DNA from: Marvania coccoides
Taxonomy: Eukaryota; Chlorophyta; Trebouxiophyceae; Chlorellales; Chlorellaceae
Length of the DNA stretch: 64,000 bases
Reading direction: 5' to 3'
NCBI GenBank assembly: GCA_963854735.1
Contig: OY978099.1
Location: 1,302,001-1,366,000 of the forward strand
Shown in pieces: positions 1 to 10,574 of this stretch (its first letter is position 1; the number at the start of each line of letters is the position of its first letter). Below the pieces are notes generated by a model. That model searched no databases. It was given only the letters and a program-made list of their open reading frames with translations, and was not told where the DNA came from. A program made the translations under genes and the position numbers.

Positions 1-1630
1 GATGGACTTAAGGTCGGTCTTCCTGATGAATTCCCCCTGCCGCGTCCACTCCCGCAGGCAGACAAACGCCGATGAGCCACCGCAGGTCCACACCCGACCC
101 ACTGCAGCAGCCAGGCACGACACGTGGCCCTCGTGCGCGCGCTCCTTGGCGCGCAGATTGCGCACCATATCCGTCTCCGCATCTACGCAAGAAATAATGA
201 GCCAAATAAAAAAAAAAAAAAAAAAAAAAAACACACACACATCTCTCAACGCCGGCAAACTATCGAGCCTTTTCCTTTTTAACCCGTTTTATCTAATTTG
301 TTTCCTTACCGAGATCTGTGGTGGCTGAACGCTCCGGCCCGCCCGACCCCGTGTGTCTGAGGAACCCTTGCATGTGCAGTTCGTACTCCAGCACTTCCCC
401 GCTGGCAGCTGTCCTTCCGGCCAATGCTATCCTGCGCACGTCGCCCCGGTCTGAGCCCACCCAAACCATGCCATTCTCGTCAGTGGTGATGCAGCGCACC
501 GATGTCGAAAAGGGACGCACGCCGGCGCAGAGGGTGGTCTTCTCGGCCTCCCGCCACGCGCTGCAAACATTTTAGAGGAAGGAAATGATGAAGAAATTAT
601 CAGAAAAAAGGTATTTAAAAAAAATGGTAAAGAAAATGCAATGTTCTAGAGTGGACCAGAAAGGGCCTTCCAGCCTGTCGAAAACCCATTCTATGAAAAA
701 TAAATGCAACAACGCTTTAAACAACAAGCTGAGAGAGAAGGGTGCTTACATGACGGCGCCCGATTTGTGGCCCGTCCACAGAATGCCCTGGTAGTCCAGG
801 TACATGGTCGTCACCCCTCCCTCCGTCTTGATGCCCTTCACGGGCTGCTCAACCTTGGTCGTCAGATCGCACACTGAGAACTTGTCAGCGCCAAACAACC
901 GGCTGACATACATCCACACCCGGCCCCCCGAGTCCACGGGCACAAACGCCACCCCCGAAACCTCCTCCTGGCGCGACGGCTTGCGCAGGCGCCACTCTGA
1001 AGTGGAGGAAAGGCCGACTTGGCTGCCGGCAGCCCACCCGACAGAAGCACCCTCAGAGGTGGCCCAAGAGTCCAACCGGCCCTGCGAAGGGAGCTGCATG
1101 GAGGAGGTGCCCGAGTTCTCGGACATCATTTGGTCGGAGAGCGCTCGCGGGGTAGAGGGAGCCGGCTGGGCTGCTGTTCGCGTGGAGGCGATGGCGGCGG
1201 ACAGCGGGAGGGCCCTGGAGGTCGCAGCGAGGGTGCGCAGCTCCGTCGCGCTGGCGTCGAACTTATCGACCGCTTCTGATCCCCCTCCGCAGCTGCACAG
1301 CTTGTCTAGGGCGCTGGTGTGGCCATGCGTTGTCACTGTGTCGCTGGCGGTGTCGATTGCGTTGCGCAGCCGCACAGCCAGGTCTTGTAAGGCTATGAGC
1401 TGCTCCTTAGTGGCGTTGGGAACCATTAGGGTGGCTTCTAGCCCCGCCACGGCGTCGCTGGCGGAAGAATACAGGCTCTCGGCGCGCTGGCGGTGAGAGC
1501 GGGAAGCCTTCACCTTGGTGTCCAGCCGCGCCAGCTCCACGCGGCAGGACTGCACCAGCGCCGCCGTGGCGCTGGCCACGCGGGCGCTGCTGCCCATTGA
1601 GTCCCCCCCGTTGTAAGGTAAACCTTGCAT
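1..1630 (-). CDS. WD40-repeat protein, probable type II inositol polyphosphate 5-phosphatase (5' part only)
   Basis: Only the N-terminal part is in the window; the gene runs off the left edge. I reconstruct three exons, 750-1630, 310-560 and 1-182, with GT-AG junctions that keep frame (phases 2 and 1). The first about 200 residues are low-complexity and partly helical. Degenerate WD40-like blades follow, seen as LWTGHKSGAV, GMVWVGSDRGDV and GHVSCLAAAVGRVWTCGG, the last before CLREW. Blades of the form 'WTGHKSG' and 'GRVWTCGGS' are typical of the WD40 half of plant FRA3-like 5-phosphatases, which hydrolyse the 5-phosphate of inositol phosphates or phosphoinositides. The catalytic domain would lie outside the window, so the enzyme call is inference. 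Another WD40 protein is possible. An internal ATG at 1596 is an alternative start. Confidence 0.5.
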
Positions 1631-2242
1631 TTTTTCACAAAAAAAAAGTTCAGCTCATTTCCATCGAAGGCTGGAAAAAATGCCGCATGTGCCGATCCTC
1701 TGCGTGGGATTTAGAAGTGATTTATTCAGAGCATGTGAAGAGGAGGTGAACACATATATACTGCTCGAAAAAACAAGAGACGAAACGGAAATTCATGTTC
1801 AAGTGAGTAAGCAAGTGAGATTCAATTCCCAGGAGCTCTGTTGGAAAACAAAGCGTTAACCGTGTTTTAAACGCTGACCAGGTGTGGGTGAACCGCGTTT
1901 GCTCCCTCGAAAAGATTTGTGTTGATTGTTCGTACCTCGCCAAAACTGAAAGTGTTTCTACTTTATATATATTTTAACGAACACACCAATTGTGCTTAGT
2001 TTTCGTTCCTTCGTAAAAAAAAAATGTACGAAAAATTGAAAACTTGTAGAATAATCAAAACCGCCGCGAACGCGAACGTACATCTTTATTAAAATTTCGT
2101 TGTCGTGCAGAAATTCGTTGGATCATATCCCTTCATCCGACATTGGCCAGCCCGGCTGCTCAATTTTTCAAATAAAAAAATATATCATAGAATATATAGG
2201 CATCCCTTTTTCGTTTTGAGGGAAAGACGCACTCTTTGTCAT
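1631..2242. other. AT-rich divergent intergenic region
   Basis: This separates the WD40 gene (minus) from the YchJ-like gene (plus), so both promoters should lie here. It holds A/T runs and no convincing exon. The reading frame of the downstream gene is open upstream of its likely ATG, but that stretch (2105-2242) is AT-rich and looks like leader. Confidence 0.5.
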
Positions 2243-2917
2243 ATGAATCAGACGCACCTTTCGCTCCCAGCAGGGACTCGCGTGTCGTGCCATCGCTTTC
2301 TCCCAACTTCTCCATCGCGACATCTTCACCATCAAGGCAGCCCACAAACCACAGCGCAACGAAATTCACGGGGCGCCATCCACCTGGTTCCTTGCGCATC
2401 CAAGGGCTTCGGCGCCCCTGCGTCCACCACCAAGAAGCAGTCTCTGTCCAAGCAAGCTGCGTGTCCATGCGGCGCAGGCCTTTCTTACAACGAGTGCTGC
2501 CGCCCTTACCACAATGGCGACGCACTGCCCCCCACCGCCGAAGCGCTCATGCGCTCCCGCTACTCTGCCTACTCTAAGGGCTTAGTGCAGTACGTCGTGG
2601 ACACCACTCACCCAGAAAACCCTCTGGCAAAAGGGGAAGGCGGCGGAGATGAGGGGTCCACGCTTGAAAAGGACGTGCGCGCCACGTGCGAAAAGATCTC
2701 CTGGGACAAGCTGAAGATTCTGGAGACCAGGGACGGGGCCACCCCTGACGAGGCGTTTGTTTCTTTCCAGACGTACTTCAAAGTGAAGGGGCAGAAGGGG
2801 CAGCGGGCGCAGGGTTTCCACACGCAGACCTTTGTGGAGCACAGCCGGTTTTTGCGGGAGGGACGCAGCGGGCGGTGGCTGTACGTGGACGGCGAGCAGG
2901 AGTGGAGCGAAAGTTGA
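2243..2917 (+). CDS. YchJ-like SEC-C motif protein (UPF0225 family), probably organelle-targeted
   Basis: Single exon, 224 residues from the chosen ATG. The frame is open to 2105, but the added stretch is AT-rich and leader-like. The first about 70 residues are rich in Ser, Arg, Thr and His with almost no acid, as in a chloroplast or mitochondrial transit peptide. A SEC-C zinc motif follows (CPCGAGLSYNECC). The YchJ middle domain comes next, starting with the family's TAEALMRSRYSAY signature and ending near GRWLYVDGEQ. Bacterial YchJ proteins are about 150 residues, so the extra length here is the leader. The biochemical role of the family is not established. A TGTAA, the usual green-algal polyadenylation signal, lies 14 nt past the stop, but I saw no consistent signal at other genes. 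Confidence 0.85.
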   Translation: MNQTHLSLPAGTRVSCHRFLPTSPSRHLHHQGSPQTTAQRNSRGAIHLVPCASKGFGAPASTTKKQSLSKQAACPCGAGLSYNECCRPYHNGDALPPTAEALMRSRYSAYSKGLVQYVVDTTHPENPLAKGEGGGDEGSTLEKDVRATCEKISWDKLKILETRDGATPDEAFVSFQTYFKVKGQKGQRAQGFHTQTFVEHSRFLREGRSGRWLYVDGEQEWSES

Positions 2918-4532
2918 TTCAATGTAACGCTTTTCTTCGTTAGTGTGTTTGTTTACATTTATTCTAGGACATGCGTTTTGCGGGGGATTTTTTTTGCATA
3001 TAATTAAGTTCAGATGTTATATTTAACGCGCTGCACAATACGAATTGCACGGCAGGGAAATTCTCGTTGGGAAATGATAATAATAGCCCTGCTGCTCATT
3101 GCAGCATGCCAGCCCTCTGGCAAGAGCAGACCAGGGCATCCTTCGCTCGTAACTTCGAAAAGGAAAACTTGAATAATAATAATAATAAAATGCAACGAAC
3201 AACAGAGATTTGCATGTGCAACAGAAATTGGATTTAATAGTAGTAAACAAAAGGGGAGACGGAGGATTGATAAACTCAATATTGTGCAACCACTGCAGCC
3301 ACCTGCGCCGGCCCCCAGGACTCCACCCCGTTCCCCATCGATGGAACCACCACCGCATTGACGAATTCGCCAAGAAGCCGTGCCGATGTGACTCTCAGCT
3401 GTGCACACAGCCGCCACGGAAGACTCGCAGCCCAGCGCTTTCATTTATACAATTTTCAAACTCAAATTATGCATTTTTAAATCCAAATAAAAGCAAATGA
3501 TGTTGGAAATGGCCGAATACTTCGGCCAAAGATTTGTCGTTAATTAATAATCTCAACTGTTTTGGCTGGCGGACTCGGTATTCGCGCTAAGGAACAGTAA
3601 GATAAAGCTTAATGGTGAGAAATCGCGCATTGCGGTCGTGGTGCTTTCATTCACGAGGTTTCCAGGCGGGCTGAGCCCGGGGCTCTGCTGAACTGGCAGA
3701 CTTGCAATCGTGCCACGAGTAGGGGTACTCAGGCAGATTCTCCTCGTTCTCCACATAACTAGTCTTTAATCATAGACTTGTGTCTAGCAACAGCTATTGA
3801 ATGGCCTCCCATCCATGCGCGCGCAATTTTCTTTCGATCCAGGAGGTTTTAGAACCATTCCATGTCAGACAGCCGTAGACGCAGCCATTTTCATGGGCGT
3901 CCAGGCTGCTGCTTGCCATGGCGCTTCCGAGTCCATGTTGGGCACCACCTCCTCACCGCCCCCGCAATGGAGGAGAGGGCCCAGGACCAACTGCCATTCT
4001 CCTCGCACTTAACACGTGCGCCAGGGTAGCAAATTGCATGATTTATTATTTATGCCTCTCATCCATGGCCTCGCATGGACAATCATTTTTCTTGACCAAG
4101 CCTGTAGTTACAAAAGCGCTGTACATATATAAACAACGTAACATAGAGGGGGGGGGGGGGTTGATGCCTAAGCAATAAATGTCTCTTATGAGCAACATGA
4201 AAAAAAATGAATGAAACAGATTTATGATAAAAATATATGAAAAAGATTTATGAAAAACAGACGAATAAAACTCAACACATCAATGTCAGGCATGGAAATG
4301 ATGAGAAGGGGGGGTGGGGAGGGGGGGAGTAGATTCAAACACCACGTACGTGTGTAACCTGCATAACACCATCAACATTCAGTTATGAAAAAGAAAAGAA
4401 GATTTGAGAAATTTGTTGATGACGGTTTGGCATTTCAGTATTTAATAATTTAAATTTCATCATTAATAATTCATGTTTATGTTTTTCGATGCGCCTCCAC
4501 AGTGGGCTTCAGATCTGCAGGGATCAACCGCT
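2918..4532. other. Long intergenic region containing the left end of a tandem duplication
   Basis: About 1.6 kb without a gene I can defend. It has an AAT microsatellite near 3174-3188 and a near-perfect inverted repeat at 3510-3528 (8-bp arms, 3-nt centre). Poly-G runs lie near 4147-4159 and 4308-4327. From about 3818 it is the first copy of the duplicated unit. On the minus strand 3647-3758 reads like a short terminal exon but cannot be connected to anything. Confidence 0.5.
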
Positions 4533-5446
4533 TTAGCGGCGGCGGTCATCCTCGTCGTCGTCGTCATCGTCAGAATCATATTTAGGCCCAGAAGGCGCGC
4601 CCGGGCGGACGAAAAGGATTTCCTGCTCCAATTTGCTGTCCTCCACCAATTTCCCGTTCAGCTTAATCAGGACTTCGCATTTTGCGGCCGAGGATTTGAA
4701 TTTCCCTCCGGACCGCAGCTGGATGTATTCGGTGAACGTGACGGTGCCAGGCGCTCCAGCTGCAGGTGGAGTAAGGAAATCGAGAGTGAGCGCGAGAAAT
4801 AAGATAAATGAGAATGGGGCTATATGCAGCTGATTCATGTCCTGGTTGCCACAAGCAGGCAGCTAGCAGCCAATACAATGTATAATCAGTCACCACAGCA
4901 ACATTTTAGCCGCCGAGAACGATGATAGGTTAGTACAACTCACTGGAGGTCACGGAACGGAAGGCCGGGTCGTAACGGATGGTCAGCGGGTCGTCCTTGC
5001 AGTTAGCGGCAAGGGAAATTGTGCCGGTGCCTATGCCGGAGTACGTGACAGACTTGGTCACAGCGTGCTCCTTGGTGAACGCGTCAGGGGCGTATCCGGT
5101 GGGTCCCTTGGGCGGCAGCTTTGTGAAGGTGGGATAGGTGCTGATAATCTTCAGCGTCTGCACCTTCTTCTTGTCGTCCTTGGCCTGCACCAGCAGGGCC
5201 CCAAGCAGCAGCACGGCCGCAATCTTGAAGAAGCTCATTTCTGCAGGTTGTATTGTGCAAGAATACAATGGTTTAGGAGGCTATATCGAGCAATTTTGCA
5301 ATATAATCAAAAGTCTGCCAGCATCACAAACAAGACTAGCAACGCAAAGCACATTTAGCGGCCGTCCTCTCACCTCTAATGTAAAGAACACGGAAAACCC
5401 ACCCCTATTGATGTGATTTTATGACTGGGGTCTCATTCTGCAACCC
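3818..5446. repeat. Tandem duplication, unit 1
   Basis: This unit aligns with 5501 to about 7100. The left block (3818-4057) matches 5501-5740 at offset 1683 with no difference seen. Positions about 4058-4385 are alignable but diverged, with indels. Positions 4386-5306 match 6038-6958 at offset 1652, apparently base for base. After 5306 the copies diverge again, though scattered matches such as TGGGGTCTCATTCT persist to about 5440. Each unit holds one copy of the small secreted-protein gene. Confidence 0.9.
4533..5238 (-). CDS. Small secreted protein with acidic C-terminal tail, copy 1
   Basis: Two exons, 4944-5238 and 4533-4759, joined by a GT-AG intron of 184 nt in phase 1, giving 173 residues. 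The ATG at 5238 opens a textbook signal peptide: Lys at 5, then a hydrophobic core AAVLLLGALLV and cleavage after QA at about residue 19. The mature part begins with a Lys/Asp cluster and continues as a beta-rich stretch with two cysteines, one in each exon, that could pair. It ends in a run of Asp/Glu followed by RRR. The predicted location is the ER lumen, cell surface or wall. The Asp-rich tail could bind cations. I do not recognise a family. It is identical to the copy 1652 bp to the right, intron included. Confidence 0.75.
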
Positions 5447-6184
5447 AAAGAGGGGGTCAAAAATAAGGGAAAAAAACTCTCGCAATAGCTCGCGCGATAG
5501 CGCGCGCAATTTTCTTTCGATCCAGGAGGTTTTAGAACCATTCCATGTCAGACAGCCGTAGACGCAGCCATTTTCATGGGCGTCCAGGCTGCTGCTTGCC
5601 ATGGCGCTTCCGAGTCCATGTTGGGCACCACCTCCTCACCGCCCCCGCAATGGAGGAGAGGGCCCAGGACCAACTGCCATTCTCCTCGCACTTAACACGT
5701 GCGCCAGGGTAGCAAATTGCATGATTTATTATTTATGCCTCCCATCCATGGCCTCGCATGGACAACCATTTTTTTCAGCCAAGCCGGTTTTGAGTTACAA
5801 AAGCGTAGTTTGAAAACAACGTAATATAAAGGGGGGGGGGGGTGGATGCCTTCGCAATAAATTACTCTTATGAGCACCACGAACACAGATTTATGAAAAA
5901 TATTTATGAAAAAACACGAAGAAAAACTCAAAGGCATCAATATCAGGCATGATGTTTATTCGAAAAGGGAATAAAAGTAGGTTTGAACATTAAGTACGTG
6001 TGCACCCTGCACAACACCATCAACATTCAGTTAGTTGTGAAAAAGAAAAGAAGATTTGAGAAATTTGTTGATGACGGTTTGGCATTTCAGTATTTAATAA
6101 TTTAAATTTCATCATTAATAATTCATGTTTATGTTTTTCGATGCGCCTCCACAGTGGGCTTCAGATCTGCAGGGATCAACCGCT
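5239..6184. other. Spacer between the two duplicated genes
   Basis: This holds the upstream region of copy 1, the duplication junction near 5447-5500, and the downstream flank of copy 2. The left block of unit 2 begins at 5501. A poly-G run lies at about 5830-5842. No independent gene is supported. Confidence 0.5.
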
Positions 6185-7100
6185 TTAGCGGCGGCGGTCA
6201 TCCTCGTCGTCGTCGTCATCGTCAGAATCATATTTAGGCCCAGAAGGCGCGCCCGGGCGGACGAAAAGGATTTCCTGCTCCAATTTGCTGTCCTCCACCA
6301 ATTTCCCGTTCAGCTTAATCAGGACTTCGCATTTTGCGGCCGAGGATTTGAATTTCCCTCCGGACCGCAGCTGGATGTATTCGGTGAACGTGACGGTGCC
6401 AGGCGCTCCAGCTGCAGGTGGAGTAAGGAAATCGAGAGTGAGCGCGAGAAATAAGATAAATGAGAATGGGGCTATATGCAGCTGATTCATGTCCTGGTTG
6501 CCACAAGCAGGCAGCTAGCAGCCAATACAATGTATAATCAGTCACCACAGCAACATTTTAGCCGCCGAGAACGATGATAGGTTAGTACAACTCACTGGAG
6601 GTCACGGAACGGAAGGCCGGGTCGTAACGGATGGTCAGCGGGTCGTCCTTGCAGTTAGCGGCAAGGGAAATTGTGCCGGTGCCTATGCCGGAGTACGTGA
6701 CAGACTTGGTCACAGCGTGCTCCTTGGTGAACGCGTCAGGGGCGTATCCGGTGGGTCCCTTGGGCGGCAGCTTTGTGAAGGTGGGATAGGTGCTGATAAT
6801 CTTCAGCGTCTGCACCTTCTTCTTGTCGTCCTTGGCCTGCACCAGCAGGGCCCCAAGCAGCAGCACGGCCGCAATCTTGAAGAAGCTCATTTCTGCAGGT
6901 TGTATTGTGCAAGAATACAATGGTTTAGGAGGCTATATCGAGCAATTTTGCAATATAAATCGAAGATCTGCTAGCCGCAAAAACAAGATTGTTACGCAAA
7001 AGGCACTTCCAGCATCCGTATTCTCACCCCTACGTAAAGATCACAATAAATCCACCAATATTAATTTGTTATACTGCGCCTGGGGTCTCATTCTACATCG
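5501..7100. repeat. Tandem duplication, unit 2
   Basis: Second copy of the unit described at 3818-5446, in direct orientation. The right boundary is approximate, because similarity fades gradually after 6958. Confidence 0.85.
6185..6890 (-). CDS. Small secreted protein with acidic C-terminal tail, copy 2
   Basis: Exons 6596-6890 and 6411-6185 give the same 173-residue precursor as copy 1, with the same signal peptide, two cysteines and Asp/Glu tail. All six reading frames over the gene translate identically to copy 1, so the DNA itself is apparently unchanged, silent sites and intron included. Upstream sequence differs from copy 1 beyond 68 bp before the ATG, so the two copies may be expressed differently. 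Either the duplication is very recent or gene conversion keeps the core uniform. The diverged flanks favour conversion. Confidence 0.75.
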
Positions 7101-7298
7101 TGCCCTTGCAATTTATTTCTTTTTTTTTCGTATAATAATTGTACCCCCAGGGGGCATTAGATTTCCTGAGACTGTCTTTTTCCGCTGCCGCCAAACGCCC
7201 ACTGCCATCCTCCTCAACACAGGGGCCTAGCTAGCAAATTACAACAAAGTTAACCAAAGAAAAAAAACAGAAAAAAAAAACAGACAGTTGCAGGCCCT
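6891..7298. other. Intergenic region upstream of secreted-protein copy 2
   Basis: AT-rich. It holds the decaying end of duplication unit 2 to about 7100, then poly-A stretches near 7260-7280. This should include the promoter of copy 2 and the 3' end of the Popeye-like gene. No coding signal seen. Confidence 0.45.
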
Positions 7299-8787
7299 TC
7301 ACGGTTCGCTCATTACGCTGGAGTCTCCCCTGCCCCTCAACCGCCGACGCCTGATGCTGATATCCCTCGCCAGCGACACCATGTCGGTCTGTTCAATCTG
7401 CCGCAGAGACTGCAGCTGTCGCAGCGTGCGCATCGCCGCCACCTCCTCCTCCTCCCCCACCAGCCACAGACTGTCTCCCGCCGCCCTCTCTTGTTGTCGC
7501 GCGGCCGACCGCAGCTGCGCCTCTTTCAGCGCGACGATTCTGTTCCTGGCCAGGACGCCGTGGACTGGAAGGTCGTTGTGCCGCACACCTGGCGGCATCA
7601 GCGGGTGCACGCTCCGCCACAGCCACCGCAGCAACCTTTCCGCGCTCTTCGGGCCGTTTGAGCCTTCGTAGCCCCGCAATGGGTCTACGAAATCTCGCGA
7701 GCGAGCGCCCATCAGCACCGCAGGGCTTTCGGGTTCTCCCGTGCCACAGGTGGGCAGCACGGCTGGCGTCTCCCGCCACGCGAAATTCAGCCCAACCTGC
7801 GTGGCCAGCATGTTGCGCCAGTAGTGAGAGACGGCAGGCGAGCAGCCGGTGGCCATGGTGTTGAGCTCCTCTATGGTCCACTCGTACACCAAGCAGTCGG
7901 TCTTGGCCACAGCTGCAAACCACTTCTCACGCCCTGCTAAACAACAAAGAAAATTCTGAATTTTTATCCTTAAAATTAAACAAAGTGCAGTGCAATAATG
8001 GGGATGTAATAACGCGGTGTTAAGGGTAGGGAGTGGAAACAAACCCACCCGAGCGTTCAAAGCCGATGAAGAGTCCAAACACGTTGAGCAGCCGCATGTC
8101 GAAGAAAGTGCCGCTGAGCATTTTGCTAGAGGACACCGCAGCATGCGTGGGGCTGTTATGTATAGACTCAGGATCCTCTGTGGTGGCGAAAAACTCCGCA
8201 ACACCTTCCACCATCAAACAGAGGTGGTGACACGCAGCCAGAGGGCTTAAAATTACGGCGCCTGCCTTCACTCGCCGCCACCGGCCGTAGCGCAGCACCT
8301 GCCGCAAACACAGTTCAATGTATGATTAATATACATACTGTGTACTCAGAGGGGGAGATGAGATATTTGGGGGTTCATTTTAGTAAGCAACGTCGAAAAA
8401 CAAGGAGAAATGTCAATGAGGATTAGCATATACCTGCCGCATCTCTAGACGCCCCATGCCGCTGCGGCGATAAAAAAAGCGCCAGAGCTGTTCTTCATCG
8501 TCTATAAGAAACTTAATGCCACGCTCGTCTGCGAGGAGGCGGAAGAGCGCTATGAAGTGCAGGGTGCCGGAGGCGGCCGCCCAAATGGCTGTATCAAGGG
8601 CTAAACCGCCAGTGCTGTTGACTGCGGGCCATCGCGGGATGCCCAGAGCGGCGGAAGTGAGCAAGAAGACGTAGGCGAGCGTGAGAAACAGGCGGATGAG
8701 GAGCACGTCGCCAAAAACTGCTGCCAAAAAAAAACTCAAGTTTGATAATTGCGCGAGAGGGCCGTTTGGGAGATAAATTGATACCAT
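7299..8787 (-). CDS. Popeye-domain-like membrane protein (cyclic-nucleotide-binding-like fold)
   Basis: Three exons, 8434-8787, 8049-8298 and 7299-7933, all GT-AG, giving 412 residues. The N-terminal about 95 residues have two or three hydrophobic helices (LSNLSFFLAAVF, FLTLAYVFLLTSAAL, a weaker one near TLHFIALFRLL). A segment with the Popeye layout follows: FFYRRSGMGRLEMRQV, then a beta-rich domain with AGAVILSPLAACHHLCLMV, and later TDCLVYEWTIEELN. In animals POPDC proteins are three-pass membrane proteins whose cytosolic Popeye domain binds cAMP. The order of helices, 'F.RR' linker, CNBD-like fold and 'W..EEL' helix agrees with that. The conserved DSPE phosphate-binding motif is not evident, so ligand binding is doubtful. 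The last about 150 residues are polar and Arg-rich. Confidence 0.5.
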
Positions 8788-9047
8788 AGCCAGTGCATTA
8801 TTGTATTCGATTTTTATTTTATTTTTTTAAATGTATCTTTGAGGGCGACGGGAATATTTCGATTTTTTTTCTCTTGGGAACTCGTTCTTGCTTCATTTCT
8901 CCTCCGAATAAACCTTGTATTTTTTTTTTGTGAGCGTGATCATTCTAATAAATAAATAATGCGCCGCTACGTTCCGAAATCTTGAAAAAATATCTCATCT
9001 GGTTTATATTCAAAACTCGTATTGTTCAATCTATTGAAAGGACGCAA
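8788..9047. promoter_or_regulatory. Shared divergent upstream region, Popeye-like gene and isopentenyl phosphate kinase
   Basis: Only 260 bp separate the two opposed start codons, so both promoters must overlap here. The sequence is AT-rich with T runs. No specific element is recognised. The promoter role is inferred from position. Confidence 0.4.
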
Positions 9048-10073
9048 ATGCTTAATTGTGTGGTTTTAAAGCTGGGGGGCGGAGCCCTTACCCACAAGCA
9101 AGAGCTCGAGACCCTCAACTTTGCTGCCGTCGCTTCGGCCGTCCGCCTCATTCAAGACATCACCACCTCCTCCTCCTCCCCCTCCCTCATCGTCGTCCAC
9201 GGCGCCGGCAGCTTCGGCCACTTCCAGGCGGCGGACTCCGGCATCGCCCGCGGCGGCCGACAGGACTTGTCCCCCCGAGAAATTTCTCTCGGGTTTGCGA
9301 AAGTGAGAGCATCGGTAACGAAGCTCAACAACCTCTTAGTGCACGCCCTTGTAAGCGCAGGGGTCCCTGCTGTAGGCGTTTCCCCTTTGGGCCCTTGGTC
9401 CACTAGAAACAGGGCCGTCATTACAGACGGATGCGCGCACATTGAGGCGTTATTGACCAAAGGCCTTGTTCCGGTGCTGCACGGTGATTCCGTATTGGAT
9501 GAGGTCCTGGGATTCACCGTTTTAGGCGGCGACCCCATCATATCGTGCCTCTGCCACGTCTTCCGGCCAAGAACAGCGATCTTTGTGGTAAATGCCCCCC
9601 TGTTCACTTCTTTCAAATTTAAATTTAAATCGATATTATTCAACGAAAATAGGTTTCCCCATTTTATTAATGCGTAGACCAACGTATCGGGGATATTCGA
9701 CCGGCCGCCTGAATTGGCAGGGGCAAGGCTGCTGCAGAGGATTGTCGTGAACCACGCATCAGATTCTGCAGCTGGCGGTGGGGCTGAAAACGGCGCTACA
9801 CTGACGCCATCGAGCCCCTGGATAGCGTACGATGTCAACGGGGCAGAAATAGCCGACATCGTGACCTCTACGCTGGAGCACGACACCACCGGAGGCGTGC
9901 AAGCTAAAATTGATGAAGCGGTGACAATCGTTGCTTTGTCGGGCGGACAAACGACGGTGCGCATCGTGAAGCTGGGGACGAAGGACGCGCTGCACGCGTG
10001 CAGGCCTGAAACGATGCTGCCAGGCTGGAGAGGCACAGAGTTGACTCTTCAAAGGGGGGGGAGCAGCGGGTGA
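9048..10073 (+). CDS. IPK: Isopentenyl phosphate kinase
   Basis: Two exons, 9048-9587 and 9678-10073, GT-AG in phase 0, 311 residues. The ATG at 9048 puts the kinase fold at the very N-terminus, with no targeting leader, so a cytosolic location is likely. Amino-acid-kinase signatures are LKLGGGALT (residues 7-15), HGAGSFGHF (51-59, with the IPK-type catalytic His just after SFG), GVSPLGPW, VPVLHGD and the VLGGDP substrate/ATP loop. Exon 2 opens with TNVSGIFDRPP, the usual 'T.V.G+' ATP-site strand. IPK phosphorylates isopentenyl phosphate to isopentenyl diphosphate, and in plants it tunes the IP/IPP pool alongside the main isoprenoid pathways. The ATG at 8982-region upstream is not used in this model because that stretch is AT-rich leader. 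Confidence 0.88.
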
Positions 10074-10574
10074 GGCAAAGTTTGGTGCACTTAGGCGATT
10101 TTACGAATAAGCGAAATTTGTGAGTCGTAGGCAGCACGAGCAAAGGAGCTGCTGTTGTCACAGCACGAGGATTAGAGGAAAGTGGTTGTCGGCAGAAGAA
10201 TGAAAAGAATGGGTGGAGGTTCATGGGAAGGGGTGTCGGAAGAGTAGAGTGCCGGCGGCATAGAAGGTGAAGGATCGTATAATTCCCTCCTCAGCATTCT
10301 GATTGGGCTGAATGTTTCCTTGCTTCTTTGATTGTTTGAAATTGAAAAATCGAAGAGATTCGAAATTTAAATAATTTAACGGAAGAACTCTCTTTGGCGC
10401 CTTCTCTGCTTCAAATGTGTCAGAAGTAATTCAATTCAATTTTACAATTGAGTGCATGCTCGAAATTCAATGACTTCATTTCATTTTTTTCTTTGATGGG
10501 GCTTTTTCGTTTTTTGCGTAATCTGCAATTGCTTTCTTGAGCTGTTGTTCAATTAATATTTATAAATCAGCAAC
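10074..10574. other. Intergenic region between IPK and the phospholipid methyltransferase
   Basis: About 500 bp, AT-rich, holding the 3' end of IPK and the promoter of the next gene. No exon or RNA gene seen. Confidence 0.45.

Noticed and set aside
3010..3444. Open frames on both strands of the region after the YchJ-like gene
   Set aside because: Low-complexity, poly-Tyr and poly-Ile from the AAT microsatellite, no domain and no splice sites that link them.
3647..3758. Exon-like stretch on the minus strand (DYVENEENLPEYPYSWHDC...)
   Set aside because: It has an acceptor-like AG and a plausible peptide, but no upstream exon or start can be joined to it. Kept as unexplained, not as a gene.
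3900..4010. Peptides on both strands inside the duplicated left block (for example VVPNMDSEAPWQAAA on minus)
   Set aside because: Present in both units because the DNA is duplicated, not because of coding constraint. No exon borders fit.
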